The notes: a model not told the origin generated them from the letters alone. Counted from the stretch's first letter, positions 26,050 through 37,211 are shown. The stretch: 64,000 bases of DNA from Pseudomonas baetica (GCF_002813455.1 NZ_PHHE01000001.1:4584001-4648000), one strand, 5' to 3'. Numbers and translations: made by a program.

Positions 26050-28322
26050 CCCCCGAGCAAATGCGCGACGCCTCCTTGCTGGAGCTGTTCAGCCTCGAAG
26101 CCGAAGCCCAGACCCAAGTGCTCAGCGCCGGGCTGCTGGCGCTGGAACGTAACCCGACTCAGGCCGATCAACTGGAGTCGTGCATGCGCGCGGCGCACTC
26201 GCTCAAAGGCGCGGCGCGGATTGTCGGCATTGACAGCGGCGTCAGCGTCGCGCATGTGATGGAAGATTGTCTGGTCAGTGCGCAGGAAGGGCGCTTGTTG
26301 TTGCGTCCGGAGCACATCGATGCGTTGTTGCAGGGCACCGATTTGTTGATGCGCATCGCCACGCCTGCCAATGCGCCACAACCTCCAGACATTGACGCTT
26401 ACGTCGCGTTGATGGGGCAACTGCTCGATCCGTCGGCATCGCCAGCAGTGATCGCCGCGCCCGTCATGGCCGAGTTGCAACTCGAAGCGCCGCTAGTGCC
26501 TGCGCCTTCTGTAGAGGTTGCGGTCGAGTCATTCGAACCGGCGCCACGCAACAGCAAGCGCAGCACTGAGGGTGGCGAACGCGTATTGCGAGTCACTGCC
26601 GAACGCTTGAACAGCCTGCTCGATCTGTCGAGCAAATCGCTGGTGGAAACCCAGCGCCTCAAGCCGCATCTGGCGACCATGCAACGCCTCAAACGCATGC
26701 AGAACAACGGTCTGCGCGCACTGGAAAACCTCAACGTCCACCTCAAGGAACATGCCCTGAGCCTTGAGGCACAGGAAGCGCTGGAGGATGCGCGGCGTTT
26801 GCTCGCTGAATCCCAGCAACTGTTGATAGAAAAGAACGCCGAACTCGATGAGTTCGCCTGGCAGGCCAGTCAACGCGCGCAAGTGCTTTATGACACCGCG
26901 TTGGCCTGCCGGATGCGGCCATTCGCCGACGTGCTCAGCGGTCAGGTACGCATGGTCCGCGATCTGGGCCGCAGCCTCGGCAAGCAGGTGCGGTTGGAGA
27001 TCGAAGGCGAGAAGACTCAGGTCGATCGCGACGTGCTGGAAAAACTCGAAGCGCCGCTCACCCATTTGCTGCGCAACGCGGTCGACCACGGCATCGAAAC
27101 CCCTGAGCAGCGTGTGCTCAAGGGCAAGCCTGAGGAAGGCCTGATCCGCCTGCGGGCCTCGCATCAGGCCGGATTGCTGGTGCTGGAGTTGAGCGATGAC
27201 GGCAATGGTGTGGATCTGGAAAAGGTTCGCCGCAGCATCGTCGAGCGCCAGTTATCCCCAGCCGAAACGGCGGCGCAGTTGAGCGAAGAGGAACTGCTGA
27301 CCTTCCTGTTTCTGCCCGGGTTCAGCCTGCGCGACAAGGTCACCGAAGTCTCCGGCCGGGGCGTTGGCCTGGATGCGGTGCAGCACATGGTGCGCCAACT
27401 GCGCGGCGCGGTCGTGCTGGAGCAGACAGCGGGCGAGGGCAGCCGTTTTCATCTGGAAGTGCCGCTGACCCTGTCGGTGGTGCGCAGTCTGGTGGTGGAA
27501 GTCGGCGAAGAGGCTTACGCCTTTCCACTGGCGCATATCGAGCGCATGTGCGATCTGGCCCCCGAAGACATCGTGCAGGTCGAGGGACGCCAGCATTTCT
27601 GGCACGAAGGCCGGCATGTCGGGCTGGTCGCGGCCAGTCAGTTGCTGAACCGTCCGGTCAGCCAGAACAGCGGGGAAACCCTGAAAGTCGTGGTGATTCG
27701 TGAGCGCGATGCGATTTACGGTGTGGCGGTCGAGCGTTTTGTTGGTGAGCGCACGTTGGTGGTATTGCCGCTGGACGAGCGTCTGGGCAAAGTGCAGGAC
27801 ATTTCCGCCGGGGCCTTGCTCGATGACGGTTCGGTGGTGTTGATCGTCGACGTCGAGGACATGCTGCGTTCGGTGGATAAACTGCTCAATACCGGGCGCC
27901 TGGAACGCATCGCCCGCCACGGCAATCAAGCGGCAGAAGTGGCGCGCAAGCGAGTGCTGGTGGTCGACGACTCGCTGACCGTGCGCGAACTGCAACGCAA
28001 GCTGCTGCTCAATCGCGGCTACGACGTGGCGGTGGCGGTGGATGGCATGGACGGCTGGAACGCGCTGCGTTCAGAGGACTTCGATTTGCTGATCACCGAC
28101 ATCGACATGCCGCGCATGGACGGCATCGAACTGGTCACCTTGCTGCGTCGCGACAACCGTCTGCAATCGCTGCCGGTGATGGTGGTGTCGTACAAGGATC
28201 GCGAAGAAGACCGGCGCCGTGGACTGGACGCCGGCGCCGACTATTATTTAGCCAAAGCCAGTTTTCATGACGACGCCCTGCTCGATGCAGTGGTCGAGCT
28301 TATCGGGGGAGCGCGGGCATGA
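26046..28322 (+). CDS. wspE: WspE, hybrid CheA-type histidine kinase with receiver
   Basis: A 758-residue kinase: HPt domain with phospho-His in [10 protein letters not shown] (~51), dimerisation and HATPase region ([30 protein letters not shown]), CheW-like regulatory domain, and a C-terminal receiver ([24 protein letters not shown], acceptor about D685). It phosphorylates WspR, which makes cyclic-di-GMP, and WspF, which resets the receptor. All motifs look intact. It is a common target of activating mutations in wrinkly-spreader variants of P. fluorescens. Confidence 0.95.
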   Translation: MTPEQMRDASLLELFSLEAEAQTQVLSAGLLALERNPTQADQLESCMRAAHSLKGAARIVGIDSGVSVAHVMEDCLVSAQEGRLLLRPEHIDALLQGTDLLMRIATPANAPQPPDIDAYVALMGQLLDPSASPAVIAAPVMAELQLEAPLVPAPSVEVAVESFEPAPRNSKRSTEGGERVLRVTAERLNSLLDLSSKSLVETQRLKPHLATMQRLKRMQNNGLRALENLNVHLKEHALSLEAQEALEDARRLLAESQQLLIEKNAELDEFAWQASQRAQVLYDTALACRMRPFADVLSGQVRMVRDLGRSLGKQVRLEIEGEKTQVDRDVLEKLEAPLTHLLRNAVDHGIETPEQRVLKGKPEEGLIRLRASHQAGLLVLELSDDGNGVDLEKVRRSIVERQLSPAETAAQLSEEELLTFLFLPGFSLRDKVTEVSGRGVGLDAVQHMVRQLRGAVVLEQTAGEGSRFHLEVPLTLSVVRSLVVEVGEEAYAFPLAHIERMCDLAPEDIVQVEGRQHFWHEGRHVGLVAASQLLNRPVSQNSGETLKVVVIRERDAIYGVAVERFVGERTLVVLPLDERLGKVQDISAGALLDDGSVVLIVDVEDMLRSVDKLLNTGRLERIARHGNQAAEVARKRVLVVDDSLTVRELQRKLLLNRGYDVAVAVDGMDGWNALRSEDFDLLITDIDMPRMDGIELVTLLRRDNRLQSLPVMVVSYKDREEDRRRGLDAGADYYLAKASFHDDALLDAVVELIGGARA

Positions 28323-29329
28323 AGATCGCAATCGTCAACGATATGCCGCTGGCGGTGGAGGCCCTGCGCCGGGCGCTGGCCTTCGAGCCTGCGCATCAGG
28401 TGGTCTGGGTCGCGTACAACGGCGCCGAGGCAGTACGCCTGTGCGCCGAAAATACCCCGGATCTGATCCTGATGGATCTGATCATGCCGGTGATGGACGG
28501 CGTCGAGGCCACGCGGCGCATCATGGCGGAAAGTCCCTGTGCGATCGTGATCGTCACCGTTGACCGCCAGCAGAATGTGCATCGGGTCTTCGAAGCCATG
28601 GGCCACGGTGCGCTGGATGTGGTCGACACCCCGGCCCTCGGCGCCGGCAACGCCCAGGAAGCGGCAGCACCGTTGCTGCGCAAGATACTCAACATCGGCT
28701 GGTTGATTGGCGAGAAACCCGCGCGCTCGCGCCCAGCCCCAGCCCCCCAGCGCAGTTCGGCTTCGTGCCAGCGGCTGGTGGCGATCGGCTCGTCCGCGGG
28801 CGGGCCAGCGGCGCTGGAAGTGCTGCTCAAGGGCTTGCCGCGCAACTTTTCCGCGGCCATCGTGCTGGTGCAGCACGTTGACCAGGTGTTTGCCGCCGGC
28901 ATGGCTGAATGGCTGGCCAGCGCCAGCGGCCTCGACGTGCGTCTGGCCCGCGAAGGCGAACCACCGCAGGCCGGCGCAGTGCTTCTGGCCGGCACCAATC
29001 ACCATATTCGATTGTTGAAAAACGGCACGCTGGCCTACACCGCCGAACCGGTCAACGAGATCTACCGACCTTCTATCGACGTGTTTTTTGAAAGCATCGC
29101 CAGCTACTGGAGCGGTGACGCAGTCGGGGTTTTATTGACCGGGATGGGACGTGACGGCGCGCAAGGGCTTAAGCTCATGCGCCAACAGGGTTACTTGACC
29201 ATCGCGCAGGATCAGCAAAGCAGTGCGGTGTACGGCATGCCCAAGGCAGCGGCGGCGATCGATGCCGCGGTAGAAATCCGTCCACTGGAAAAGATAGCGC
29301 CACGATTGCTGGAGGTTTTCCCGAAATGA
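28319..29329 (+). CDS. wspF: WspF, CheB-type methylesterase
   Basis: A 336-residue protein: receiver with acceptor D53 ([13 protein letters not shown]), linker, and CheB esterase with the S-H-D triad motifs ([22 protein letters not shown]). When phosphorylated by WspE it demethylates WspA and damps signalling. Loss of WspF makes the pathway constitutively active. The frame is complete here, so this strain should have a regulated Wsp pathway. Overlaps wspE by four bases. Confidence 0.95.
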   Translation: MKIAIVNDMPLAVEALRRALAFEPAHQVVWVAYNGAEAVRLCAENTPDLILMDLIMPVMDGVEATRRIMAESPCAIVIVTVDRQQNVHRVFEAMGHGALDVVDTPALGAGNAQEAAAPLLRKILNIGWLIGEKPARSRPAPAPQRSSASCQRLVAIGSSAGGPAALEVLLKGLPRNFSAAIVLVQHVDQVFAAGMAEWLASASGLDVRLAREGEPPQAGAVLLAGTNHHIRLLKNGTLAYTAEPVNEIYRPSIDVFFESIASYWSGDAVGVLLTGMGRDGAQGLKLMRQQGYLTIAQDQQSSAVYGMPKAAAAIDAAVEIRPLEKIAPRLLEVFPK

Positions 29330-29377
29330 ATAAGCCAATCCGCAATCCTGGCCCTCGCAGTACTCAGGTGACCGCCC

Positions 29378-30379
29378 ATGAATGACTTACAGCTCGATGG
29401 CATCAAAACCGACGAAAACGCCGCCATGGTGTTGTTGGTAGACGATCAGGCGATGATCGGCGAAGCCGTGCGCCGTGGGCTGTCGAATGAAGAGAACATC
29501 GACTTCCACTTCTGCTCCGACCCGCATCAGGCCATCGCGCAAGCGGTGCGGATCAAGCCGACGGTGATCCTGCAGGATCTGGTCATGCCTGGTCTCGACG
29601 GCCTGAGCCTGGTGCGTGAATACCGCAATCACCCGGCCACCAAGGACATTCCGATCATCGTCCTGTCGACCAAGGAAGACCCGCTGATCAAAAGCGCAGC
29701 GTTTTCCGCAGGCGCAAACGATTATCTGGTGAAGCTGCCGGACACCATCGAACTGGTGGCGCGCATCCGCTATCACTCGCGTTCCTACATGACCTTGCTG
29801 CAACGCGACGCCGCGTACCGTGCGCTGCGAGTCAGCCAGCAGCAGTTGCTCGACACCAACCTGGTGCTGCAACGCCTGATGAACTCCGATGGGCTGACAG
29901 GGCTGTCCAACCGCCGCCACTTTGACGAATACCTGGAGCTGGAATGGCGCCGTTCGCTACGTGACCAGAGTCAGTTGTCGTTGTTGATGATCGACGTCGA
30001 TTACTTCAAGTCCTACAACGACAGCTTCGGCCATGTCGAAGGCGATGAAGCACTGCGCAAGGTCGCCACGGCGATTCGCGACGCCAGCGCCCGCCCGTCG
30101 GACCTGCCTGCGCGTTACGGGGGAGAGGAGTTTGCCCTGGTGCTGCCGAACACCTCGCCGGGCGGCGCGCGGCTGGTGGCGGAAAAGCTGCGCCAGACGG
30201 TGGCGGCGCTGAAGATTCCACACAATACGCCCGGTGAGGGCGCGAGCCTGACAATCAGCATCGGCTTGGCGACCATGGTGCCCGAGTCGGGGAGCGATTG
30301 CCGGTTGCTGATTTCGGCGGCGGATCGCGGGTTGTACCTGGCCAAGAACAATGGCCGCAACCAAGTAGGTATTGAATAG
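29378..30379 (+). CDS. wspR: WspR, response-regulator diguanylate cyclase
   Basis: A 333-residue protein: receiver (acceptor D67 in [11 protein letters not shown]), helical stalk, GGDEF domain with active motif GGEEF (about residues 247-251). RPSD lies five residues before it, the product-inhibition I-site (RxxD). It makes cyclic-di-GMP from two GTP when phosphorylated by WspE, driving exopolysaccharide and biofilm formation. It follows wspF after 48 bases and ends the operon. A REP doublet follows. Confidence 0.96.
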   Translation: MNDLQLDGIKTDENAAMVLLVDDQAMIGEAVRRGLSNEENIDFHFCSDPHQAIAQAVRIKPTVILQDLVMPGLDGLSLVREYRNHPATKDIPIIVLSTKEDPLIKSAAFSAGANDYLVKLPDTIELVARIRYHSRSYMTLLQRDAAYRALRVSQQQLLDTNLVLQRLMNSDGLTGLSNRRHFDEYLELEWRRSLRDQSQLSLLMIDVDYFKSYNDSFGHVEGDEALRKVATAIRDASARPSDLPARYGGEEFALVLPNTSPGGARLVAEKLRQTVAALKIPHNTPGEGASLTISIGLATMVPESGSDCRLLISAADRGLYLAKNNGRNQVGIE

Positions 30380-30392
30380 GTTCACAATCCGC

Positions 30393-30482
30393 TGTGGGAG
30401 CGGGCTTGCTCGCGAAAGCGGCCTGACATTCGACGTTGATGTCGCCTGACCCGACGCCTTCGCGAGCAAGCCCGCTCCCACT
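30393..30482. repeat. REP doublet (REPIN) 1
   Basis: Two inverted GTGGGAGCGGGCTTGCTCGCGAA-type arms face each other over about 40 bases. This is the standard Pseudomonas REPIN layout. It lies between wspR and prfB. Confidence 0.9.
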
Positions 30483-30604
30483 GGGGATCTGTATCGGAAC
30501 ACGTCAAGTGATTCGCCCCAATAGCCGCCAGACGGGCTGCCGTGACAGCTTGATTACGTTATACTCTCCGGCTTTCAAAAGTTCGCCAACGAGTGCTGCC
30601 CGTC

Positions 30605-31700
30605 ATGGAAATCAACCCGATCCTGAACACCATCAAGGACCTGTCCGAGCGCTCCGAAACTATTCGGGGGTATCTTTGACTACGATCAAAAGCATGAGCG
30701 TCTGACCGAGGTCAATCGCGAGCTTGAAGATCCGAGTGTCTGGAACAAACCTGAATACGCCCAAGAGTTGGGCCGCGAGCGCGCTGCGCTGGCGCAGATC
30801 GTCGATACCCTCGACGAACTGAACGGCGGTCTGGCCGATTGCCGTGACCTGCTGGACATGGCCGTCGAAGAAAACGACGAAGGCGCAGTGGGCGATGTCG
30901 TCGCCGAGCTGGCCCGTCTCGAGGAAAACCTCGCCAAGCTTGAATTCCGTCGTATGTTCAGCCACGAGATGGACCCGAACAACGCCTACCTGGACATCCA
31001 GGCCGGTTCCGGCGGCACCGAAGCCCAGGACTGGGCCAACATCCTGCTGCGCATGTACCTGCGCTGGGCTGACAAACGCGGTTTCGACGCGACCATCATG
31101 GAGCTGTCGGCCGGTGAAGTCGCCGGTATCAAAGGTGCGACCGTGCACATCAAGGGCGAATACGCCTTTGGCTGGCTGCGCACCGAGATCGGCGTGCATC
31201 GTCTGGTGCGCAAGAGTCCGTTCGACTCCGGCAACCGTCGCCACACCTCGTTCTCCGCGGTTTTCGTCTCGCCAGAGATCGATGACAAGGTGGAAATCGA
31301 AATCAACCCGGCAGACCTGCGGATCGACACCTATCGTTCCTCCGGTGCCGGTGGTCAGCACGTAAATACCACCGACTCGGCCGTACGTATTACTCACGTA
31401 CCGACCAATACCGTGGTCAGCTGCCAGAACGAACGTTCCCAGCACGCTAACAAAGACACCGCCATGAAAATGCTGCGGGCCAAGTTGTACGAGCAGGAAA
31501 TGCAGAAACGCAACGCCGCGTCCCAGGCGCTGGAAGACACCAAGTCCGATATCGGCTGGGGTCACCAGATCCGCTCGTACGTTCTCGATGCTTCGCGCAT
31601 CAAGGACCTGCGGACCAACATCGAACGCAGTGACTGCGACAAGGTGCTCGATGGCGACATCGACGAATACCTCGAAGCCAGCCTGAAATCGGGGCTGTAA
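30605..31700 (+). CDS. prfB: Peptide chain release factor 2 with programmed +1 frameshift
   Basis: Translation starts at ATG 30605 ([18 protein letters not shown]) and meets an in-frame TGA at 30677-30679 after GGGGGTATCTT. This is the classical RF2 autoregulatory site: internal Shine-Dalgarno GGGGG, slippery CTT, then TGA. A +1 shift continues in [16 protein letters not shown] to the stop at 31700, giving 364 residues. The GGQ motif ([16 protein letters not shown]) that drives peptidyl-tRNA hydrolysis is intact. RF2 reads UGA and UAA, so low RF2 raises shifting and its own synthesis. Confidence 0.97.
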
Positions 31701-31737
31701 AAGACGCAATACAGGATTGGCTGATTCAACGCGATCC

Positions 31738-31764
31738 CTGTAGGAGCCAGCCTGCTGGCGATTC
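31738..31764. repeat. Single degenerate REP-like sequence
   Basis: CTGTAGGAGCCAGCCTGCTGGCGA resembles one arm of the other REP doublets. It has no inverted partner. Confidence 0.55.
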
Positions 31765-31813
31765 CCGGGCTGCAAGGCCCGGGGGCAACGAACCTGATGG
31801 AATATCTAAAGAC

Positions 31814-33316
31814 ATGAGCGACCAACAACTCGATCCGCAAGCCCTGCAACAGGAAGAAAACTCCCTGATCGCCCTGCGCAAGGAAAAACTTGCTGCCGAG
31901 CGCGCCAAGGGCAACGCCTTCCCGAATGACTTCCGCCGCGAAAACTACTGCGAAGAACTGCAGAAGCAATACGCGGACAAGACCAAGGAAGAGCTGGCAG
32001 AGGCTGCAATCCCGGTCAAGGTTGCCGGTCGCATCATGCTCAACCGTGGCTCGTTCATGGTGATCCAGGACATGACCGGTCGCATTCAGGTCTACGTCAA
32101 CCGTAAAACCCTGTCGGAAGAAACCCTGGCCGCGGTGAAAACCTGGGACATGGGCGACATCATTGCTGCCGTTGGCACTTTGGCCCGTTCCGGCAAGGGT
32201 GACCTGTACGTCGAGATGACCGAAGTGCGCCTGCTGACCAAGTCGCTGCGCCCGCTGCCGGACAAGCACCACGGCCTGACCGACACCGAACAGCGCTACC
32301 GTCAGCGCTACGTTGACCTGATCGTCAACGAAGAAGTACGCCAGACGTTCCGCGTGCGTTCGCAAGTGATCGCGCACATCCGCAGCTTCCTGATGAAGCG
32401 CGACTTCCTCGAAGTCGAAACGCCGATGCTGCAGACCATTCCTGGCGGCGCCGCGGCCAAGCCGTTCGAAACCCACCACAACGCGCTGGACATGGAAATG
32501 TTCCTGCGTATCGCACCAGAGCTGTACCTCAAGCGTCTGGTGGTGGGCGGCTTCGAGAAAGTCTTCGAGATCAACCGCAACTTCCGTAACGAAGGCGTTT
32601 CGACTCGTCACAACCCTGAATTCACCATGTTGGAGTTCTACCAGGCCTACGCCGACTACGAAGACAACATGGACCTGACCGAAGAACTGTTCCGTGAACT
32701 GGCGCAGCTGGTGCTGGGCAGCACCGACGTGCCGTACGGCGACAAGGTGTTCCACTTCGGCGAGCCGTTTGTACGTCTGTCGGTGTTCGACTCGATCCTC
32801 AAGTACAATCCTGAGCTGACTGCCGATGACCTGAACGACATCGACAAGGCGCGCGCCATCGCCAAGAAGGCCGGCGCCAAGGTGCTGGGCTTCGAAGGTC
32901 TGGGCAAGCTGCAAGTGATGATTTTCGAAGAACTGGTCGAGCACAAGCTGGAACAGCCGCACTTCATTACCCAGTACCCGTTCGAAGTGTCGCCGCTGGC
33001 CCGTCGTAACGACGACAACCCGAACGTCACCGACCGTTTCGAGCTGTTCATCGGCGGCCGTGAAATCGCTAACGCCTACTCCGAGTTGAACGACGCGGAA
33101 GACCAGGCCGAACGCTTCATGGCGCAGGTGGCCGACAAGGACGCCGGCGACGACGAAGCCATGCACTACGACGCTGACTTCGTTCGCGCGCTGGAGTACG
33201 GCATGCCGCCAACGGCCGGTGAGGGCATCGGCATCGACCGTCTGGTGATGTTGCTGACCAACTCGCCGTCGATTCGCGATGTGATCCTGTTCCCGCACAT
33301 GCGACCGCAAGCGTAA
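31814..33316 (+). CDS. lysS: Lysyl-tRNA synthetase, class II
   Basis: A 500-residue enzyme: N-terminal OB-fold tRNA anticodon-binding domain ([25 protein letters not shown]), then the class II catalytic core with motif 2 ([24 protein letters not shown]) and motif 3 ([26 protein letters not shown]). It charges tRNA-Lys with lysine. Full length, usual prfB-lysS order, followed by a strong terminator. Confidence 0.97.
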   Translation: MSDQQLDPQALQQEENSLIALRKEKLAAERAKGNAFPNDFRRENYCEELQKQYADKTKEELAEAAIPVKVAGRIMLNRGSFMVIQDMTGRIQVYVNRKTLSEETLAAVKTWDMGDIIAAVGTLARSGKGDLYVEMTEVRLLTKSLRPLPDKHHGLTDTEQRYRQRYVDLIVNEEVRQTFRVRSQVIAHIRSFLMKRDFLEVETPMLQTIPGGAAAKPFETHHNALDMEMFLRIAPELYLKRLVVGGFEKVFEINRNFRNEGVSTRHNPEFTMLEFYQAYADYEDNMDLTEELFRELAQLVLGSTDVPYGDKVFHFGEPFVRLSVFDSILKYNPELTADDLNDIDKARAIAKKAGAKVLGFEGLGKLQVMIFEELVEHKLEQPHFITQYPFEVSPLARRNDDNPNVTDRFELFIGGREIANAYSELNDAEDQAERFMAQVADKDAGDDEAMHYDADFVRALEYGMPPTAGEGIGIDRLVMLLTNSPSIRDVILFPHMRPQA

Positions 33317-33327
33317 ACGTTTCAGTT

Positions 33328-33356
33328 AAAAAGCCGCCTAAAACAGGCGGCTTTTT
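33328..33356. terminator. Rho-independent terminator after lysS
   Basis: AAAAAGCCGCCT, loop aaac, AGGCGGCTTTTT starting 12 bases after the lysS stop. Confidence 0.92.
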
Positions 33357-33418
33357 ATTGCCCGTCTGGTACAAATGTATCAATTGGTTAATTTTGAAAT
33401 AGCAGAGGAAGTCCTGTC

Positions 33419-34135
33419 GTGATCGGTGCAATAGCTCAAGAAGGTGCAGCGGGTATCGCCACTGCGGTCGCTGAAAGTGTTCAGTACCAGGGTCGCAAGG
33501 CCAGCCGACAGGGCAGTGAGCAGCGTCGGCAGGACATTCTCGACGCGGCGATGAGGATTGTCGTGCGCGACGGCGTGCGTGCGGTGCGCCACCGTGCAGT
33601 GGCGGCCGAGGCCGGTGTGCCGCTCTCCGCCACCACCTATTACTTCAAGGATATCGATGACCTGCTCACCGATACCTTCGCCCAATACGTCGAACGCAGT
33701 GCGGCCTACATGGCAAAACTGTGGAACAACAACGAAGGCCTGCTGCGCGAGATGGTGGTCAGTGGCGATGGCAGCCCGGAGTCGCGCTCGCAACTGGCCG
33801 ACGATATTGCCCGGTTGATGGCCGACTACGTGCATCGGCAACTGGTCAACCGCCGCGAGCATTTGATGGCCGAACAGGCGTTCCGTCAGGAGGCGTTGCT
33901 CAACCCGGGTCTGGCGATTCTGGTGCGCTCCCATCAGCAGATACTCTTGCAGGGCACTTGCCAGTTGTTCCAGGTATTGGGCTCGCGTGAACCGCAGCAA
34001 GATGCCAAGGTGTTGACGGCGATTATCGGACGGATGGAATATCAGGGCCTGCTCAACGACGCCGAGCCTTTGGCCGAAGAGGACATGCTCGGCATTCTGA
34101 CGCGGTATATGCATCTGGTGCTGGCGTCGGTGTAA
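33419..34135 (+). CDS. TetR-family transcriptional regulator
   Basis: A 238-residue regulator. The helix-turn-helix lies at residues ~38-85 (RRQDILDAAMRIVVRDGVRAVRHRAVAAEAGVPLSATTYYFKDIDDLL), followed by a helical ligand-binding domain. The GTG start at 33419 has GAGGAAG upstream. It follows lysS as in other Pseudomonas genomes and is followed by the lipoprotein gene, but a REP doublet separates them. The ligand and targets are unknown. Confidence 0.9.
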   Translation: MIGAIAQEGAAGIATAVAESVQYQGRKASRQGSEQRRQDILDAAMRIVVRDGVRAVRHRAVAAEAGVPLSATTYYFKDIDDLLTDTFAQYVERSAAYMAKLWNNNEGLLREMVVSGDGSPESRSQLADDIARLMADYVHRQLVNRREHLMAEQAFRQEALLNPGLAILVRSHQQILLQGTCQLFQVLGSREPQQDAKVLTAIIGRMEYQGLLNDAEPLAEEDMLGILTRYMHLVLASV

Positions 34136-34151
34136 TCCACTGTTGCTTCAC

Positions 34152-34246
34152 CCTGTGGGAGCGAGCCTGCTCGCGAATGCGGTCTGCCATTCAACATCTC
34201 TGTTGCCTGACACACCGCTTTCGCGAGCAGGCTCGCTCCCACAGGG
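34152..34246. repeat. REP doublet (REPIN) 2
   Basis: Inverted CCCTGTGGGAGCGAGCCTGCTCGCGAA arms over about 45 bases. It lies between the TetR gene and the lipoprotein gene. Confidence 0.9.
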
Positions 34247-34290
34247 TAATGTGGCGATGTTCAGGGCCGTGTGTTCATAGGGAGTGTTGA

Positions 34291-34845
34291 ATGAAAGCCT
34301 GGCGTGGCGTGCTGATCGCCTTGTCGTTCCTGTTGCTCAGTGGCTGTCTGGTGACTTTCAAGGAGCCGCTGGCCAGCATTGACGCGGCGCCCAAGGGCCT
34401 GCTCGGCAAGTGGTCGAGCATCAATGCCTGGGGCGAGCCGATGAACCTTGAGCTGACGCGCGTCGGCAACGAGCGCTATCAGGCTGTCACCTGGTTCAAG
34501 GCCAAACCCCGCGAGCGCGAGGCTTATCCCTTCACCGTGTCTCGCCATGGCAATCGCTGGTATCTGTCGGCAAAAGTGCCGGCGCGGTTCGGTGGCCACT
34601 ACACCATCGCCGGGTTTGAACTCACTGACAAACACGAACTGGTGGTGTACAACCTTGATCTCGAGCAGATCAATCAGGCGATCCACCAGAAAGCCCTCGA
34701 CGGTCAATCCTTCCAGACCGACGATGGCGACGGCGTGCTGGTCGACAGCCGTCTCGACAAGGTCTTTGCTTACCTCGACGATCCGGCCAATTCCGATGTG
34801 TTCGTCGAAGCGGTGCGCTATCAGCGCCAGGCCGGCGCCAAATAA
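34291..34845 (+). CDS. Conserved Pseudomonas lipoprotein
   Basis: A 184-residue protein with a clear lipobox (LLLSGC, Cys ~19). The mature part contains GKWSSINAWGEPMNLELTRVGNERYQAVTWF, a small beta-rich lipocalin-like pattern, and a C-terminal acidic helix. Family not named, but the gene is regularly found between the TetR and QEGLA-type genes in Pseudomonas. It should be anchored in the envelope. Likely co-transcribed with the next gene (33 bases apart). Confidence 0.8.
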   Translation: MKAWRGVLIALSFLLLSGCLVTFKEPLASIDAAPKGLLGKWSSINAWGEPMNLELTRVGNERYQAVTWFKAKPREREAYPFTVSRHGNRWYLSAKVPARFGGHYTIAGFELTDKHELVVYNLDLEQINQAIHQKALDGQSFQTDDGDGVLVDSRLDKVFAYLDDPANSDVFVEAVRYQRQAGAK

Positions 34846-34878
34846 TTCAGTACGTGATGTTTTCTACAGGAGTTTCGG

Positions 34879-36156
34879 GTGGACGATTACCAGCAGACGA
34901 TACGCATGTTGTCCGATCGCATTGTGCTGGCGCAGACGCCGATCCGTGTGCTTGATGCGGTCAAGTGGGACGAGAACATCCGTAAAGGCTTTCTCAAGGC
35001 CAAGGGCAAGGAAATGCCGGCGGTAGATCGCGACTACTACCTCAATCGGCCGCTGTCATTCGATTCGAGCAAGGTCAAACTGGAATTTCAGAACATCGAG
35101 CGCGACATCACCCGCCAGCTCGGCCAGTTCAACCCGGTCGGGCAGATCATGCGGCGCATGTGCAAGGAATACCGCATGGTGGTGCGCATGCTCGAAGCGC
35201 GCGGCACCGAGGATTTTGGCCTGATCTCGCAGGAACTGTATGGCGCCGCGTCCGATGCATTTCACGCCGGTGACCCGACCCTGGCCGACCTCGGCCTGAT
35301 GATGTCCGACTACCTGAACAATATCGATGGCCGTGGCGACCTGAAGGACGAACCGAAAATCCTCACTGCCAAGGACGCCGTCCATCTGCTGCAAACGCGG
35401 TTGAACAAGGTGTTTGGCGAGGCCGAGGAAACCATCCGCGTGTTCGAGTCCGACGGTATCGTTGCCGACGCAGCGGCCGGTGCCGATTACATCAAGATCC
35501 GCACCGATGCGCTGTTCAACGACCGCGATGTGCGCGCGCTGGAGGTCCACGAAGGCCTGGTCCACGTCGGCACCACGCTCAATGGTTTGAACCAGCCGAT
35601 CTGCACCTTCCTGTCCAAAGGCCCGCCCTCCTCGACAGTGACTCAGGAAGGCCTGGCGATTCTGATGGAAATCATCACTTTCGCTTCTTATCCGAGTCGC
35701 TTGCGCAAACTGACCAACCGCACCCGTGCCATTCACATGGTCGAGGAGGGCGCGGACTTCTTGCAGGTGTTCGAGTTCTTCCGCGAACAGGGCTTCGAAA
35801 TGGCGGAAAGCTACGGCAACGCCAGCCGGGTTTTCCGTGGTTCGACGCCGACCGGTCTGCCATTCACCAAAGACTTGTCCTACCTCAAGGGCTTTATCAT
35901 GGTTTACAACTACATTCAGTTGGCCGTGCGTAAGGGCAAGCTTGAGCAGATCCCATTGTTGTTCTGCGGCAAGACCACGCTGGAAGACATGCGCACGTTG
36001 CGCCAGTTGGTCGACGAAGGGCTGGTGGTGCCGCCGAAGTACCTGCCGGAGCAGTTCCGCGACCTGAACGCGTTGTCGGCGTGGATGTGCTTCTCCAACT
36101 TCCTCAACCATTTGAGCCTGGACCGGATCGAAGCGGATTACTCCAATATCCTCTAG
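34879..36156 (+). CDS. QEGLA-motif protein, MATCAP-like (DUF1704) putative metalloprotease
   Basis: A 425-residue cytoplasmic protein from a GTG with CAGGAG upstream. It contains HEGLVH (about 224-229), an HExxxH zinc motif, and TQEGLAILMEII with E ~257, the conserved QEGLA motif. These define the DUF1704 family, annotated in bacteria as flavohemoglobin expression-modulating QEGLA protein. Eukaryotic relatives (MATCAP) are tubulin carboxypeptidases using the same HExxxH plus E. The bacterial substrate is unknown, and a C-terminal peptidase activity is an inference from the intact motifs. Confidence 0.82.
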   Translation: MDDYQQTIRMLSDRIVLAQTPIRVLDAVKWDENIRKGFLKAKGKEMPAVDRDYYLNRPLSFDSSKVKLEFQNIERDITRQLGQFNPVGQIMRRMCKEYRMVVRMLEARGTEDFGLISQELYGAASDAFHAGDPTLADLGLMMSDYLNNIDGRGDLKDEPKILTAKDAVHLLQTRLNKVFGEAEETIRVFESDGIVADAAAGADYIKIRTDALFNDRDVRALEVHEGLVHVGTTLNGLNQPICTFLSKGPPSSTVTQEGLAILMEIITFASYPSRLRKLTNRTRAIHMVEEGADFLQVFEFFREQGFEMAESYGNASRVFRGSTPTGLPFTKDLSYLKGFIMVYNYIQLAVRKGKLEQIPLLFCGKTTLEDMRTLRQLVDEGLVVPPKYLPEQFRDLNALSAWMCFSNFLNHLSLDRIEADYSNIL

Positions 36157-36170
36157 GCGATGAGTCGCCC

Positions 36171-36262
36171 CTGTGGGAGCGAGCCTGCTCGCGAATGCGA
36201 TTTCACATTCAACATTAATGTTGGCTGACACACCGCTTTCGCGAGCAGGCTCGCTCCCACAG
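36171..36262. repeat. REP doublet (REPIN) 3
   Basis: Inverted CTGTGGGAGCGAGCCTGCTCGCGAA arms 15 bases after the QEGLA gene, before the hydrolase gene. Confidence 0.9.
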
Positions 36263-36305
36263 TTTGATTTGTGTTTAGCCCCCTATTTCTGCGAGGTTTC
36301 ACCGG

Positions 36306-37211
36306 ATGAGAATCCTCGGCATCTTTTGCTTGCTCCTGACCCTTGGCGGTTGCAGCTCACTGTTGTTCTATCCCGAACCGGGCCAGATCTTCACCCCTGA
36401 AAAAGCCAGGCTCGAATATCGCACCGTGACGCTGGTCACGGCCGATGGCTTGAAGCTCAACGCCTGGTGGCTGCCGGCTAAACCCGGCGCCGAGGTTAAG
36501 GGCACCGTCCTGCATCTGCACGGCAACGGCGGCAATCTGCCGATGCACCTCGGTGGCAGTTGGTGGTTGCCGAAAAACGGCTATCAAGTGCTGCTGGTGG
36601 ACTATCGCGGCTATGGCTTGTCCGAGGGCGAGCCGAGTTTGCCGGCAATCTATCAGGACATCGACGCCGCGTTCGCCTGGCTGGGCAGGGCGCCCCAGGT
36701 CAAAGGCAAGCCGCTGATCGTCCTCGGTCAGAGCCTCGGTGGTTCGATGGCCGTGCATTGGCTGGTGCAGCACCCTGAGCGGCAGAAGCAGCTCAAGGCG
36801 TTGGTGCTCGACGGTGTGCCTGCCAGTTACCGTGGCGTCGGCCAATATGCCCTGAGCACGTCGTGGCTGACCTGGCCACTCCAGGTGCCGCTGTCGTGGC
36901 TGGTGCCGGATGGTGACAGCGCGATCAATTCGATGCCGCAACTCAGCGGCGTGCCGAAACTGATTTTTCACAGCATCGATGATCCTCTGGTGCCGGTTGC
37001 CAATGGCATCCGTCTGTATCAGGCCGCACCGCCTCCGCGCGTGCTGCAGTTGACTCGTGGCGGCCACGTGCAGACCTTCGGCGACCCGGTGTGGCGGCAG
37101 GTCATGCTGCGCTACCTAGACGATCCCGAGCACTTCAACGGCCTGCGCCGCCTCGGCGAAACCCCCAATTACCCGCAAACCCCGAATTCTGAAGATGAGA
37201 GTCCGCAATGA
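36306..37211 (+). CDS. Lipoprotein alpha/beta hydrolase
   Basis: A 301-residue protein with lipobox (LTLGGC, ~16) followed by an alpha/beta-hydrolase fold. It has HLHGNGGN (oxyanion side), nucleophile elbow GQSLGG (Ser about 143), acid in SIDDPLVP (~225) and His in RGGHVQTF (~254). It resembles the YfhR/BEM46-like serine hydrolases of the envelope. Substrate unknown. The stop overlaps the next start (ATGA). Confidence 0.85.
   Translation: MRILGIFCLLLTLGGCSSLLFYPEPGQIFTPEKARLEYRTVTLVTADGLKLNAWWLPAKPGAEVKGTVLHLHGNGGNLPMHLGGSWWLPKNGYQVLLVDYRGYGLSEGEPSLPAIYQDIDAAFAWLGRAPQVKGKPLIVLGQSLGGSMAVHWLVQHPERQKQLKALVLDGVPASYRGVGQYALSTSWLTWPLQVPLSWLVPDGDSAINSMPQLSGVPKLIFHSIDDPLVPVANGIRLYQAAPPPRVLQLTRGGHVQTFGDPVWRQVMLRYLDDPEHFNGLRRLGETPNYPQTPNSEDESPQ

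Noticed and set aside
31562-33310. 582-residue minus-strand frame opposite lysS
   Set aside because: Antisense shadow caused by GC-rich third positions. lysS is unmistakable.
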